A stretch of 64,000 bases of DNA from Glandiceps talaboti (lineage: Eukaryota; Hemichordata; Enteropneusta; Spengelidae), in contig NC_135562.1 in the NCBI RefSeq assembly GCF_964340395.1, positions 20,654,626 to 20,718,625 on the forward strand, written 5' to 3'. The translations under genes were made by a program, and so were the position numbers. Numbering within the stretch: the stretch's first letter is position 1; each line of letters opens with the position of its first letter. Positions 45,401 to 57,818 of the stretch are shown one piece after another. The notes under the pieces are model-generated. The model was not told the origin of the DNA and did not search any database. It saw nothing but the letters and a program-made list of their open reading frames with translations.

Positions 45401-48400
45401 TCATTATTATCATGATCTGAGACATCTGAAAGGAGTATTACATCATCAGTGCTGTCGTACAAACAACTGTCGTCACTATGATCACCTGAAAGAGAAATTC
45501 TATCATCACCTTGAAAGATTACATCATAGTCTTCCAACTCAGTATCTGTGCTAGTCAGTTCATTATTATGATCAGCTGTTTTGAGTTTTTGAAAACATTC
45601 AGTGACATCAAGGTGTTCTTCTTCCATCTGTGAAACACATGGGGGTTCCAGTGGTCTTGGAACATTGTAGTGAATTTGAGGCATGATTTCAGTAAGTTCC
45701 CTATCAACAGAGCTAGAGTTGTTATTATCATCACTTGTACATTTATCATCAGTTTTACAACTCATACAGGTCTGCAGCACCTTAGTGTCAGGTGATGTAA
45801 CAGTTGATTCCAGGCCACTTGCTGAGTCTTGCTGTTTTGATTCCATGCTACTTGAGCCTTGCTGTTTTACCAGCTGATTCTTAGCAGGAGACTTCCTAAT
45901 CAGAATACTTGTATTTCTAGATGCACTTTGCTGATCATAGCTGTCATATGCTGTGCGAGTTTTGAGACTACATGTGAAATTAAAAATGTTTAATTTGGGT
46001 TCAACTAGGATTGGCTCTGAAAACACTGTTATACTAGATGTCTTTTTGACCTTCTTGGAACTTGTCATTGATGGCTTGACTTCTTTTGTGGTATGTGGTA
46101 CTGCTTGGGTTGGCATGACATCACCAGACTTGCAACTATGCAGACTATATAGACGTTTACGTCTATGACAGAGCACTGGAGTAAACTTGGTCAGGAGGGC
46201 CACGGTATTGTACAGTACACAATGTCTTAAACTGGGTAGATTCATTTTAACCAATAGTGACTTCTGCAAGAAAAAGACGAAGTCTCTGAGTTAAAAAATA
46301 TGAAATCAATTAAACCATGCACAAGCCATGTTATTGTCTTTGAACAGAAAATATGGATTTATATCCTGGTTATTCTATATCATAACAACCTGTGTCTACA
46401 TCACTGGTTCTGCAGTTTTTTAAAATGTTCCATATTTTGCACTCACACTTAAGGTCTTTTTTCATGGCACTCGCTAAAAGTACAACTGCAAAGAAGCATT
46501 CCAATATGTCTCAAATACTGGCATTCTCATGTCATGTGGCTTCACCTCTATTATTCTTTGTACTGACCTGTCTTTGTGATCTGAAGCAGAACTTGTGATG
46601 CTCTGTTGACTGGAGGTTTGATGCTTCAATGTAAGTACTGCATACTGTACACAGCCAAGGTGGATTCAAAAACACCCTCATTGCTTCTTTTATTGGATGG
46701 TTTGGCTGTGGCGTCAGCTTGGACTTTGGACATCTGTAAATGCAAAAATGTAGTACTATTTACCCTCAAAAAGTTACAAAACAAACCATATCTACTACAT
46801 GTACTGTCTTTCCAATATTTTCAAATATGTACAGTCGGTTTCAAAATACCATTCAGTTTTTCTGTTTGATACAACCATACAGAAACCAGTAAGAAACTGG
46901 ACATGCTACACTTTAAGATAGCAAGATTGAATGAGTACAGTTTCTTGTCTAAGTGAAATGAACTACACATGCAACCATACAGACATCAAATGAACATCGC
47001 AAAGGACAATTTATGTGCCCTCCATTGGGTGTTTGATATATTTAGAAAAACATTGGTGGCTGAATGTCTGCATGGAGTTGCAATACATTTAAATGGTTTA
47101 TTTCATTTAGACTGAATGTAACAAAAAATGTGATCTTGCTATTGAAGTGTGGCATGTGCAGTTTTTTGTTGGTTTCTGCATACTTGTATCAAACAGAAAA
47201 GCTGCAATCAGCATGGTAGTTTGAAATTGACTGTACATCAATGATCATGTAGACATGCAAAGTTAGGTAAGTATTAATGCATGTACATCAAATAAGCATC
47301 CAAAAACATCAATTGAGAGTTAACTATATACCTAATTATGATGACATACTTGTAGACAAGTATGTCATCATAATTAGGTATATGTAGAACCAACTATTTA
47401 TGGAAAAGGTATTGAGTGAAATTTTACAAACACAAACAAGATACTCTTTATTTATAGGTTTTATACTAATGTGGGCAGCTAAAAGTAGATTTCCTGTTTT
47501 TTTAATTTCTGAAGGCAGTATGATAGTCTCATACACTGAGATATGAAATAGTCCATGCATGTACCAGTGTAATAAAAAATTACTCTCAGAACATATAATT
47601 ATATGCAACAAGCACATAGCGTCAAATACCAATATATCAATGTATCATCATGCCATACCACATTTGATTGTAGTTCATGAAAGTTGCATTTTAGAACTCA
47701 GAAAAGAAAAAGGAAACTGTAATTATCACAACATAGTTCATCTCAGGAATTCTACCAGAATAATAGTTTTCATTCAGAGGGGATTTTCAAGTGTTTTACC
47801 TTTGAATGTGAAGCCTGGTGTTCTCTTTACTGGTTTGAATTGTACAATTGCAGACATTACACTTATAACTGTCAGGTCTCAATGATCTTAGCTTTAACAC
47901 AATCTCTCTGAATGTCTCACGACTGATGGGAATTGGTACAAACTCTGATGTTCTACTTGATCCTAGTAAAGGAATGTGTGAATGAATAAATAAATAAATA
48001 AATGAATGGATGAATCAATGAATCAATGAATAAATCAATAAATCAATAAATAAATAAATAAATGAATGGTGTGAATGAATAAATCAATGAATGAATAAAT
48101 AAATAAATAAATGGTGTAAATAAATAAATAAATAAATGAATGGTGTGAATGAATGAATCAATAAATAAATAAATAAATAAATGGTGTAAATAAATAAATA
48201 AATAAATAAATGAATGGTGTGAATGAATGAATCAATCAATAAATAAATAAATAAATAAATGGTGTAAATAAATAAATAAATAAATAAATGAATGGTGTGA
48301 ATGAATGAATCAATGTGTGAATGAATTAATACATATGCATGCATGCATGCATGCATGCATGCATGCATGCAAGCATGAATGCATGTGAATGAATAAATGA

Positions 48401-51400
48401 ATGAATGAATGAATAAATGAATGGATGGATGGATAAATGAATGAATGAATGAATGAATGAATGAATGGATGAATGAATGGATGGATAAATGACTGATTGA
48501 ATGAATGGATGAATGAATGAATGAATGGATGAATGAATGAATGAATGGATGGATGGATGGATAAATGAATGGATGAATGAATGAATGAATGAATGAATGA
48601 ATAAATGAATGGATAAATGAATGAATGAATGAATGAATGGATGGATGGATGAATGAATGGATGGATGAATGAATGAATGAATGGATGAATGAATGGATGG
48701 ATAAATAAATGAATGAATGAATGAATGAATGAATGGATGAATGAATGAATGAATAAATGACTGATTGAATGAATGGATGAATGAATGAATGAATGGATGA
48801 ATGAATGAATGAATGGATGGATGGATGGATGGATAAATGAATGGATGAATGAATGAATGAATGAATAAATGAATGGATGAATGAATGAATGAATGGATGG
48901 ATGGATGAATGAATGAATGGATGGATGAATGGATGAATGAATGAATGGATGAATGAATGAATGAATAAATGAATGGATGAATGAATGAATGAATGGATGG
49001 ATGGATGGATGAATGAATGAATGGATGAATGAATGAATGGATGAATGAATGAATGAATGAATTGGACAAATAAATAAATACATAAAAGAGACAACTCTTA
49101 CCAGAAATTTCTCCATGTGATGGAGATAAAGAATTTGGATGTCAGACACTGTAAACCTAGATATTTTCAGCACTAGAAGATCTGGCAATATCACAGTCTT
49201 CAGCTAATTATCAAAGACCATTTTTACTAGTAATTACCAGACATGGTGTTTATGTATGAGATGCATTTTGGTCCCACTTATTTTTTTTGCAACGAAATAA
49301 GCAAAACTAAGTCATTAATGAAAACGTCCAGGTTTACAGTAATTAGCTAAATATACTCTATGTAAGTAAGCACACACAGAGATCTAGGTTTATAGTAATT
49401 AGCTAAATATACTCTATGTAAGTAAGCACACACAGAGATCTAGGTTTACAGTAATTAGCTAAATATACTCTATGTAAGTAAGCACACACAGAGATCTAGG
49501 TTTACAGTAGTTAGCTAAATATACTCTATGCAAGTAAGCACACACAGAGATCTAGGTTTACAGTAATTAGCTAAATTCATACTCTATGCAAGTAAGCACA
49601 CACAGAGATCTAGGTTTACAGTAATTAGCTAAATTCATACTCTATGTAAGTAAGTACACACAGAGATCTAGGTTTACAGTAATTAGCTAAATTCATACTC
49701 TATGCAAGTAAGTACACACAGAGATCTAGGTTTACAGTAATTAGCTAAATTCATACTCTATGCAAGTAAGCACACACAGAGATCTAGGTTTACAGTAATT
49801 AGCTAAATATACTCTATGCAAGTAAGCACACACAGAGATCTAGGTTTACAGTAATTAGCTAAATATACTCTATGCAAGTAAGCACACACAGAGATCTAGG
49901 TTTACAGTAATTAGCTAAATTCATACTCTATGCAACTAAGCACACATAGAGATCTAGGTTTACAGTAATTAGCTAAATTCATACTCTATGCAAGTAAGTA
50001 CACACAGAGATCTAGGTTTATAGTAATTAGCTAAATTCATACTCTATGCAAGTAAGTACACACAGAGATCTAGGTTTATAGTAATTAGCTAAATTCATAC
50101 TCTATGTAAGTAAGCACACACAGAGATCTAGGTTTATAGTAATTAGCTAAATTCATACTCTATGTAAGTAAGCACACACAGAGATCTAGGTTTATAGTAA
50201 TTAGCTAAATTCATACTCTATGTAAGTAAGCACACACAGAGATCTAGGTTTATAGTAATTAGCTAAATTCATACTCTATGTAAGTAAGCACACACAGAGA
50301 TCTAGGTTTATAGTAATTAGCTAAATTCATACTCTATGTAAGTAAGCACACACAGAGATCTAGGTTTACAGTAATTAGCTAAATTCATACTCTATGCAAG
50401 TAAGTACACACAGAGATCTAGGTTTACAGTAATTAGCTAAATTCATACTCTATGCAACTAAGCACACACAGAGATCTAGGTTTACAGTAATTAGCTAAAT
50501 TCATACTCTATGCAACTAAGCACACACAGAGATCTAGGTTTACAGTAATTAGCTAAATTCATACTCTATGCAAGTAAGTACACACAGAGATCTAGGTTTA
50601 CAGTAATTAGCTAAATTCATACTCTATGCAAGTAAGCACACACAGAGATCTAGGTTTACAGTAATTAGCTAAATTCATACTCTATGCAAGTAAGTACACA
50701 CAGAGATCTAGGTTTACAGTAATTAGCTAAATTCATACTCTATGCAAGTAAGTACACACAGAGATCTAGGTTTACAGTAATTAGCTAAATTCATACTCTA
50801 TGCAAGTAAGTACACACAGAGATCTAGGTTTACAGTAATTAGCTAAATTCATACTATGCAAGTAAGTACACACAGAGATCTAGGTTTACAGTAATTAGCT
50901 AAATTCATACTCTATGCAAGTAAGCACACATAGAGATCTAGGTTTACAGTAATTAGCTAAATTCATACTCTATGCAAGTAAGTACACACAGAGATCTAGG
51001 TTTACAGTAATTAGCTAAATTCATACTCTATGCAAGTAAGTACACACAGAGATCTAGGTTTATAGTAGTTAGCTAAATTCATACTCTATGCAAGTAAGTA
51101 CACACAGAGATCTAGGTTTACAGTAATTAGCTAAATTCATACTCTATGCAAGTAAGCACACACAGAGATCTAGGTTTACAGTAATTAGCTAAATTCATAC
51201 TCTATGTAAGTAAGCACACATAGAGATCTATATTTATAGTAATTAGCTAAATTCATACTCTATGTAAGTAAGCACACACAGAGATCTAGGTTTATAGTAA
51301 TTAGCTAAATTCATACTCTATGTAAGTAAGCACACACAGAGATCTAGGTTTACAGTAATTAGCTAAATTCATACTCTATGTAAGTAAGCACACACAGAGA

Positions 51401-54346
51401 TCTAGGTTTACAGTAATTAGCTAAATTCATACTCTATGTAAGTAAGTACACACAGAGATCTAGGTTTACAGTAATTAGCTAAATTCATACTCTATGTAAG
51501 TAAGCACACACAGAGATCTAGGTTTACAGTAATTAGCTAAATTCATACTCTATGTAAGTAAGCACACACAGAGATCTAGGTTTACAGTAATTAGCTAAAT
51601 TCATACTCTATGCAAGTAAGTACACACAGAGATCTAGGTTTACAGTAATTAGCTAAATTCATACTCTATGCAAGTAAGTACACACAGAGATCTAGGTTTA
51701 CAGTAATTAGCTAAATTCATACTCTATGCAAGTAAGTACACACAGAGATCTAGGTTTACAGTAATTAGCTAAATTCATACTCTATGCAACTAAGCACACA
51801 CAGAGATCTAGGTTTATAGTAATTAGCTAAATTCATACTCTATGTAAGTAAGTACACACAGAGATCTAGGTTTACAGTAATTAGCTAAATTCATACTCTA
51901 TGCAACTAAGCACACACAGAGATCTAGGTTTATAGTAATTAGCTAAATTCATACTCTATGCAACTAAGCACACACAGAGATCTAGGTTTACAGTAATTAG
52001 CTAAATTCATACTCTATGCAAGTAAACACACACAGAGATCTAGGTTTACAGTAATTAGCTAAATTCATACACTATGCAAGTAAGCACACATAGAGATCTA
52101 GGTTTACAGTAATTAGCTAAATTCATACTCTATGCAAGTAAGTACACACAGAGATCTAGGTTTACAGTAATTAGCTAAATTCATACTCTATGCAAGTAAG
52201 CACACATAGAGATCTAGGTTTACAGTAATTAGCTAAATTCATACTCTATGCAAGTAAGTACACACAGAGATCTAGGTTTACAGTAATTAGCTAAATTCAT
52301 ACTCTATGCAACTAAGCACACACAGAGATCTAGGTTTATAGTAGTTAGCTAAATTCATACTCTATGTAAGTAAGTACACACAGAGATCTATATTTATAGT
52401 AATTAGCTAAATTCATACTCTATGCAACTAAGCACACACAGAGATCTAGGTTTATAGTAGTTAGCTAAATTCATACTCTACGGTAAGTAAGTACACACAG
52501 AGATCTAGGTTTACAGTAATTAGCTAAATTCATACTCTATGCAACTAAGCACACACAGAGATCTAGGTTTATAGTAGTTAGCTTAATTCATACTCTATGC
52601 AAGTAAGTACACACAGAGATCTAGGTTTACAGTAATTAGCTAAATTCATACTCTATGCAAGTAAGTACACACAGAGATCTAGGTTTACAGTAATTAGCTA
52701 AATTCATACTCTATGCAAGTAAGTACACACAGAGATCTAGGTTTACAGTAATTAGCTAAATTCATACTCTATGCAAGTAAGTACACGCAGAGATCTAGGT
52801 TTACAGTAATTAGCTAAATTCATACTCTATGCAAGTAAGTACACACAGAGATCTAGGTTTACAGTAATTAGCTAAATTCATACTCTATGCAAGTAAGTAC
52901 ACACAGAGATCTAGGTTTACAGTAATTAGCTAAATTCATACTCTATGCAAGTAAGTACACACAGAGATCTAGGTTTACAGTAATTAGCTAAATTCATACT
53001 CTATGCAAGTAAGTACACACAGAGATCTAGGTTTACAGTAATTAGCTAAATTCATACTCTATGCAAGTAAGCACACATAGAGATCTAGGTTTACAGTAAT
53101 TAGCTAAATTCATACTCTACGGTAAGTAAGCACACACAGAGATCTAGATCAGATGCTTAATTAAAAGTTTTTTATGGTGTCATTGTTTGATTTTTGCTGT
53201 TTTCCTTAATTTCACACAACCATGGTGTTTGGTAAGCACGTTAAAGTGGTCATATGGATGAGAATTAGGTATTCATTTTGGAACTTTTATTATGCTTTTC
53301 TACTTGAAAAAACTGTGAAATAAATAAATAACAAACATTTCACACATACTTTTAATGTTTTGCAATTCATTGAGTTACAAACAAGGACTTGGTATACGTC
53401 AGTTTTTTTTTTCAAAATTAATACTCAATTGTCATCCGTATGACAACTTTAACGTTTTTAAATACAATATCAAATTATCAGATATGATCATAACTGCACA
53501 TTTCACTAACTCTTCCATGAGACACTTACCATTTGGATGACTTTCATCTTGATAATGTCCATTAACCTCCATGTGTTGCATGCAATCATTGTAATCATTA
53601 AAGAACAGGTAGCAATTAGGACAACAAAAGTAGACAAATCGCACTGGTATGTATGGTTGTTGGTGTTGAGTGTGATCACTGTGAATTCCTACTTCAAACT
53701 CGTTGAAGATTAACAAACATTCAGGACAAATAACCTGCTGTGGATCACCTGTAAGAAAATATGATTTCCAATCAGGGATTTTACGTCTAGCAACATACCG
53801 GTATGGTTGTCAAACATGTGATTGTGGTCAAGCTTTTGTCATGGCCACACGCAATAATATTGAGAACAATAGTGTTGCTAAGCATTTTACACTTTCATCG
53901 TGACCACCCTCAAGTAGATGCTATGGATGCAATGGCTCACACGGGATCACATAAGATATGGGACTGCTATGAAAATGTAATGAGAAACAGATAAATAAAC
54001 ATAGGGTCACATACCCTTATCTATGAATAACTATGGTAGTATACTTTCTATAACTATGGTAGTATACTTTCTATAACTATGGTACAGTAGTATACTTTCT
54101 ATAACTATCGGTAGTATACTTTCTATAACTATCGGTAGTATACTTTCTATAACTATCAATCAATATTCCAAACTTACCACTTTCCTTAACTCGGGGAATA
54201 ACTTTGGGATTGTAACAACCATATCTCTCCGGGTGATCAAAGTCATTAATGTGAACTTCCCATTGCTCTATGGAACTAAACTGAAGTGGGCAATTTAAGA
54301 AGGGGCACTGTACAGCTAATTCAGACATTTCTTGTGCTGATATCAT
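42419..54346 (-). CDS. ZNF451-like protein: C2H2-type fingers plus C-terminal PIN-like domain
   Basis: Exons 54346-54178, 53748-53530, 47962-47800, 46733-46568, 46263-43270 and 42661-42419 join in frame to 1317 residues. Exon 1 has C14-x4-C19-x12-H32-x5-H38. Exon 2 has two more fingers, CPECLLIF-to-HSDH and CPNC-to-HMEVNGH. Exons 3 and 4 carry CNVC and CTVC fingers. The 998-codon exon 5 is Ser/Thr/Asp-rich and disordered, with five ~20-residue repeats. From about 1162, IIFVDLDNW, then NAADFAL and ILSSDRGF across the last intron form a PIN-like fold with three conserved Asp. AGRLDVQLPKEIPF recalls vertebrate ZNF451, a nuclear SUMO E3/E4 ligase, but its N-terminal SUMO-binding motifs are not seen. 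The start is uncertain: an upstream exon near 55475-55440 (ATGATGGAAAGC, donor GTAAGT) is possible. Nuclease activity is not implied. Confidence 0.85.
45040..45305 (-). repeat. Coding tandem repeat in the ZNF451-like large exon
   Basis: Five imperfect units of 60 bp, each encoding about 20 residues of the type ETSTATVSATHMETLDH. The unit length is a multiple of three, so copy-number change keeps the frame. The units are Thr/Ser/acidic and predicted disordered. Confidence 0.88.
46831..47232. mobile_element. MITE-like element with about 100-bp TIRs
   Basis: The left arm includes CTGTTTGATACAACCATACA, GAAACCAG, GGACATGCTACACTT and GATAGCAAGATTGA. The right arm is its reversed, diverged copy (TGATCTTGCTATTGAAGTGT through TTGTATCAAACAGAAAAGCT). 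Another half-copy is at 63094-63170. It lies in the intron between the third and fourth ZNF451-like exons. Confidence 0.8.
47326..47383. repeat. Perfect 58-bp palindrome
   Basis: Two perfectly complementary 28-bp arms (ATATACCTAATTATGATGAC, ATACTTGT) flank a 2-bp spacer, AG. It lies in an intron of the ZNF451-like gene. The absence of any mismatch implies a recent origin or conversion. Confidence 0.95.
47975..49066. repeat. About 1.1-kb (TGAA/TGGA/TAAA/TGCA)n tetranucleotide array
   Basis: A continuous run of interspersed AATG, AATA, GATG and ATGC tetranucleotides. The first 300 bp show a higher-order unit of about 62 bp with GAATGGTGTGAATGAATGAA. It starts 12 bp from the acceptor of the third ZNF451-like exon and supplies its T-rich tract on the minus strand. 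The long Ile-His-Ser-Phe open frames are artefacts. Confidence 0.97.
49322..53148. repeat. 58-bp minisatellite, about 66 copies (3.8 kb)
   Basis: The unit is GATCTAGGTTTACAGTAATT, AGCTAAATTCATACTCTATG, CAAGTAAGTACACACAGA. The first few and some later units lack 2 bp (AAATATACTC). Three position types (CAAGTAAG/TAAGTAAG/CAACTAAG, GTAC/GCAC, TACAG/TATAG) mix along the array. It fills most of the intron between the second and third ZNF451-like exons and is the largest array in the window. Confidence 0.98.
54003..54158. repeat. 23-25-bp tandem repeat, about 6 copies, next to a splice donor
   Basis: The unit is CTATAACTATGGTAGTATAC plus TTT, ending 19 bp from the donor of the first ZNF451-like exon (GTG|GTAAGTTTGG at 54177 on the minus strand). 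Confidence 0.9.
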
Positions 54347-55109
54347 CTTTGTCTTCACCAAGTTACACTCAGTTTATATGTGCACAACACACTTTCTTCA
54401 TTCTCTGCATAGACATGATAAAAAAGTATAAAATGTCAGTTCACAAAACTAAACCAAGTTTGAATAGTTTACATTAATTAGTAGTTTGCTAATCCTAGAA
54501 CAAACTCATACGCTATTTGCTTGAAATTAACACATTAAGCAGTGGGTGTAAACATCTACTGATCCAACTATTGAAAGTACATGGAAAGGGATGCAACTCC
54601 AAAAGGACATACCCAGACTATATCCATATATCTACCTGACACATAATTATTTATTTATGAATTCACAAAACAACAGCAAATAGGAAAAACAGTCAGAGGA
54701 ACAATAGTTATGAAGGCAATATTTTAAACTTTATTTTGAATATAGAGAAAATAAGAAAATAAGAGTTCTAATCATAAGAACAAAATATTTCACTTGTCCT
54801 GTTCTCTGTGGAATGACTTAGAATAGATATCTGAAAGTGCTGCCGTTTAAACAATCCCTAAAATAAAACAAATGTTTGAATGGTTTCCGTGTTGAGTTAC
54901 TGGCTAATTGTCAATGTTTACAACAAGGTATTACCATGTTTTCAAATTACTTGTACGTCAATGCAATTACAATTACAAGAGCTAGAGATGCAACGTTGAC
55001 ATATGCAAATTTTGCATATGTTCCTCATTGTCTATAGCTTGTACATATGAAAATATCTTTGAGCTGTTTTTTCAATTTTTTTTTTGGATCGACTAGTTAC
55101 TGTTTCAAA

Positions 55110-55184
55110 ATGCCGGGTGAAGTTTTCAACACAAATTTGGCACAAAAAGGACAGTTGTTAAATACAGTCAGAACACTCGATCGG

Positions 55185-55219
<35 letters not shown>

Positions 55220-55230
55220 GCAGCAGCAGC

Positions 55231-55270
<40 letters not shown>

Positions 55271-55301
55271 GCAAATGCAATGTTCTATTACTAGTAAATA
55301 G
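55110..55301 (+). CDS. Small poly-Gln ORF, uncertain gene
   Basis: From ATG at 55110, 63 codons encode MPGEVFNTNLAQKGQLLNTV, a short basic stretch, then about 28 Gln (mostly CAA with a few CAG) and WQMQCSITSK. I do not recognise it. It could be the first exon of a gene transcribed away from the ZNF451-like promoter, but I see no convincing donor. The open frame may simply reflect the (CAA)n run at 55187-55267. Confidence 0.2.
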
Positions 55302-56097
55302 TATTATTAATATTATTGAACGAGAGTTCTGAAATTCTACTAAACTACGCTCAAATTGTGCAGACAGTGATACCACTCTTAAAAATAGTTCTAAAAAATG
55401 CTAAGCTCACGGTTGTACCTGAAAATATGCTTGTACTTACTGACAAGTTTTGCTTTCCATCATGAAAGTTTGAGTCGAGTCACGTTGTTTTGTCAACATT
55501 AACAATGGCTGTCTGGAATTTCGAATCAGTACGTGCATGCGCACTATGTTCTCCTCCAAAGTCGTATAACGCGATTACCACTCTAGAGGGCGCCCTTCAC
55601 CACAAACGGTGCTTGATTCATGTGCTTGATTGGTATATTTGTAGTCTAGGTCGAGAGAACCTCTTCCGTACTACAATGTACTCCATTACTCTATCCCAGT
55701 CTAGTCAAGGTCCCAACGAATGGTGTCAAGTGTATTTGAACGTCATGGTGAGCGAAGAACAACAGTGCATGTCAGTAGTAATCCATCACAAATTGACAGG
55801 CTGATACAGCTGTTTTAATTTGACCATGTTAGGGAGCCTTCGGTATTTACTACAGGAGGGGAGGAATCGGCGGGGGGGGGGTCACATTTTACAAACCTGT
55901 TCTTGGGGGAGGGTCATATATTTTGCATTACGTTTATTTTTACGAGTACTTTACATGCAAAAATACAAAAATTAAAATACATATATTGTAAGAAAATTGT
56001 TTAATAAAACGATGCATTTTGTTGAGTGTACCATCTCACCTTATCACTCACACTGTCCGTGAATGTTGTTGTTAAAATATGATGGTGATGGTAGCAG

Positions 56098-56098
<1 letters not shown>

Positions 56099-56195
<97 letters not shown>
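56099..56195. repeat. (GAT)n microsatellite, left block
   Basis: About 32 uninterrupted GAT triplets, ending at the 5' border of LINE copy D. Confidence 0.97.
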
Positions 56196-57633
56196 TGACG
56201 TTCTACTTCATGGACCATTACTTCCAAAAAGTTGCAAACCTTCGCTACGGACAGCAATTATTAGCAACAGTAAACACAGATGCGCGGAATGCCCACATCC
56301 CACCCTTCTATAAAGAAACCCTGCTTATCTGGAACTCAACCGAAAAAATCCGCAATGGAGAACCCCAAACAGTGCCTGACATTATGAACGAACCTCTTTT
56401 TCAGAACCCCATGATTCTTCACCCAATCCGTTCTTGTCCCTTTACTTTAACACACTTCGTGGAGGCCAACATAACAACAATCGCTGATCTCATCGACATC
56501 GAAAATAAACGCTGGCTAACTACAACTGACCTAAAACACAAAGTTAGGATTCATTCCCAACGAATCCTCGCTCTCACACTGGAAATTATACATCAGGCCA
56601 TACCAACCAATATGAAAACAATTATTAACAACTACTTCGAAAGCAACCTCGAAAACCAACAGCTGACTACATCAACGTATTCTTTTGATCTCCATCGATC
56701 TACAGAACTGAATCTACCACTGTACAAATTCGAAAAAGGGGCCATCTATAAGTATCTCATAATTGTACTCCATGACACCAAACAAACTAACAAACTTGAT
56801 ACAGTCTGGAGGGATATCCTTAGTCTGCCATCATCCGTTCGTCCAAACTTCAAAGCCTGCTACTACCCTTTAATTACCAAGAGGGAAGGAGACCTACAAT
56901 GGAGAATTGCACATGGTGCATACACAACAAGTAATTTTCTGTACAGAGCAAACTTCCGGTCTGACCCTAACTGTCCATTGTGTGGTGACACAGATTCCCT
57001 ACTGCATACTTTCATAGAGTGTACTAATATTCGAGGATTACTCACTACTGTAACCAGGATATCCACACAACTTGCAAATGACAATTACAACATTCCAGGA
57101 CACTGGTTTTTAATCAACCCACCACGTAAAAGCAAGGCTTTCAACGATACACAAACTCTGAACCTGTTTACCCACATCTCTTCTACTGCAAAGATGGCCA
57201 TTCACCTCGCAAGAAGAAACAGCGTGAACAACTCACCTCAAACAAACCCTCTAGAAATATTTAAATCTCGTATCCGATCAAAAGTAACCTTTGAATTCCA
57301 ATACTACAGTCAAGAACACAATATAGAACTTTTCGAATCAACATGGGCAACAAATAATATAATATGTACTGTAAACAATAACCAACTACACATTAACTTG
57401 TAACGTGCTATTACTTACTTGGACATCAGTGATTTATCACGCGATTTTTTTCTTTCCTGATACAGAATTAATATAAGTAATTACTTTACATAGTTTAAAG
57501 ACTTTAATGCGAACCGTTCAAAACACAAACGTGTAAACATGTATTTTAACATTAAATTATTTCAGAGCCTGTGTATATATTTTAACCTTACAATGTAATT
57601 AGGGCATAAATGAATAAATGTCTTCTTAAAAGC
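56196..57633 (+). mobile_element. LINE copy D, L1/Tx1-like 3' fragment inside a (GAT)n microsatellite
   Basis: An open frame from 56063 to 57403 begins with poly-Asp from (GAT)n and passes directly into about 400 codons of the C-terminal, post-RT region of an L1/Tx1-group LINE. Recognisable parts are KREGDLQWRIAHGAYTTSNF and a Cys/His cluster, CPLCGDTDSLLHTFIEC, matching the equivalent region of LINE copy A. A 3' UTR of about 230 bp ends AATAAATGTCTTCTTAAAAGC and runs straight into a second (GAT)n. There is no poly(A). The RT core and endonuclease are absent. The intact frame implies a recent insertion. Confidence 0.8.

Positions 57634-57818
<185 letters not shown>

Noticed and set aside
46263-46269. 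A start codon for a separate 1009-codon protein at 46269
   Set aside because: The codon there is TTG, and the sequence is a TTTTTCTTGCAG|AAG splice acceptor. Upstream finger exons join in frame, so this is an internal exon.
48084-49194. Open frames of about 250-340 codons rich in Ile-His-Ser-Phe
   Set aside because: They are translations of the (TGAA/TGGA)n array. The tetranucleotide period gives open frames in several phases, with no other protein features.
55505-55804. A frame of about 100 codons starting MAVWNFESVRAC
   Set aside because: No recognisable domain or splice context. It lies in the likely promoter region of the ZNF451-like gene and ends without conserved features; probably chance.
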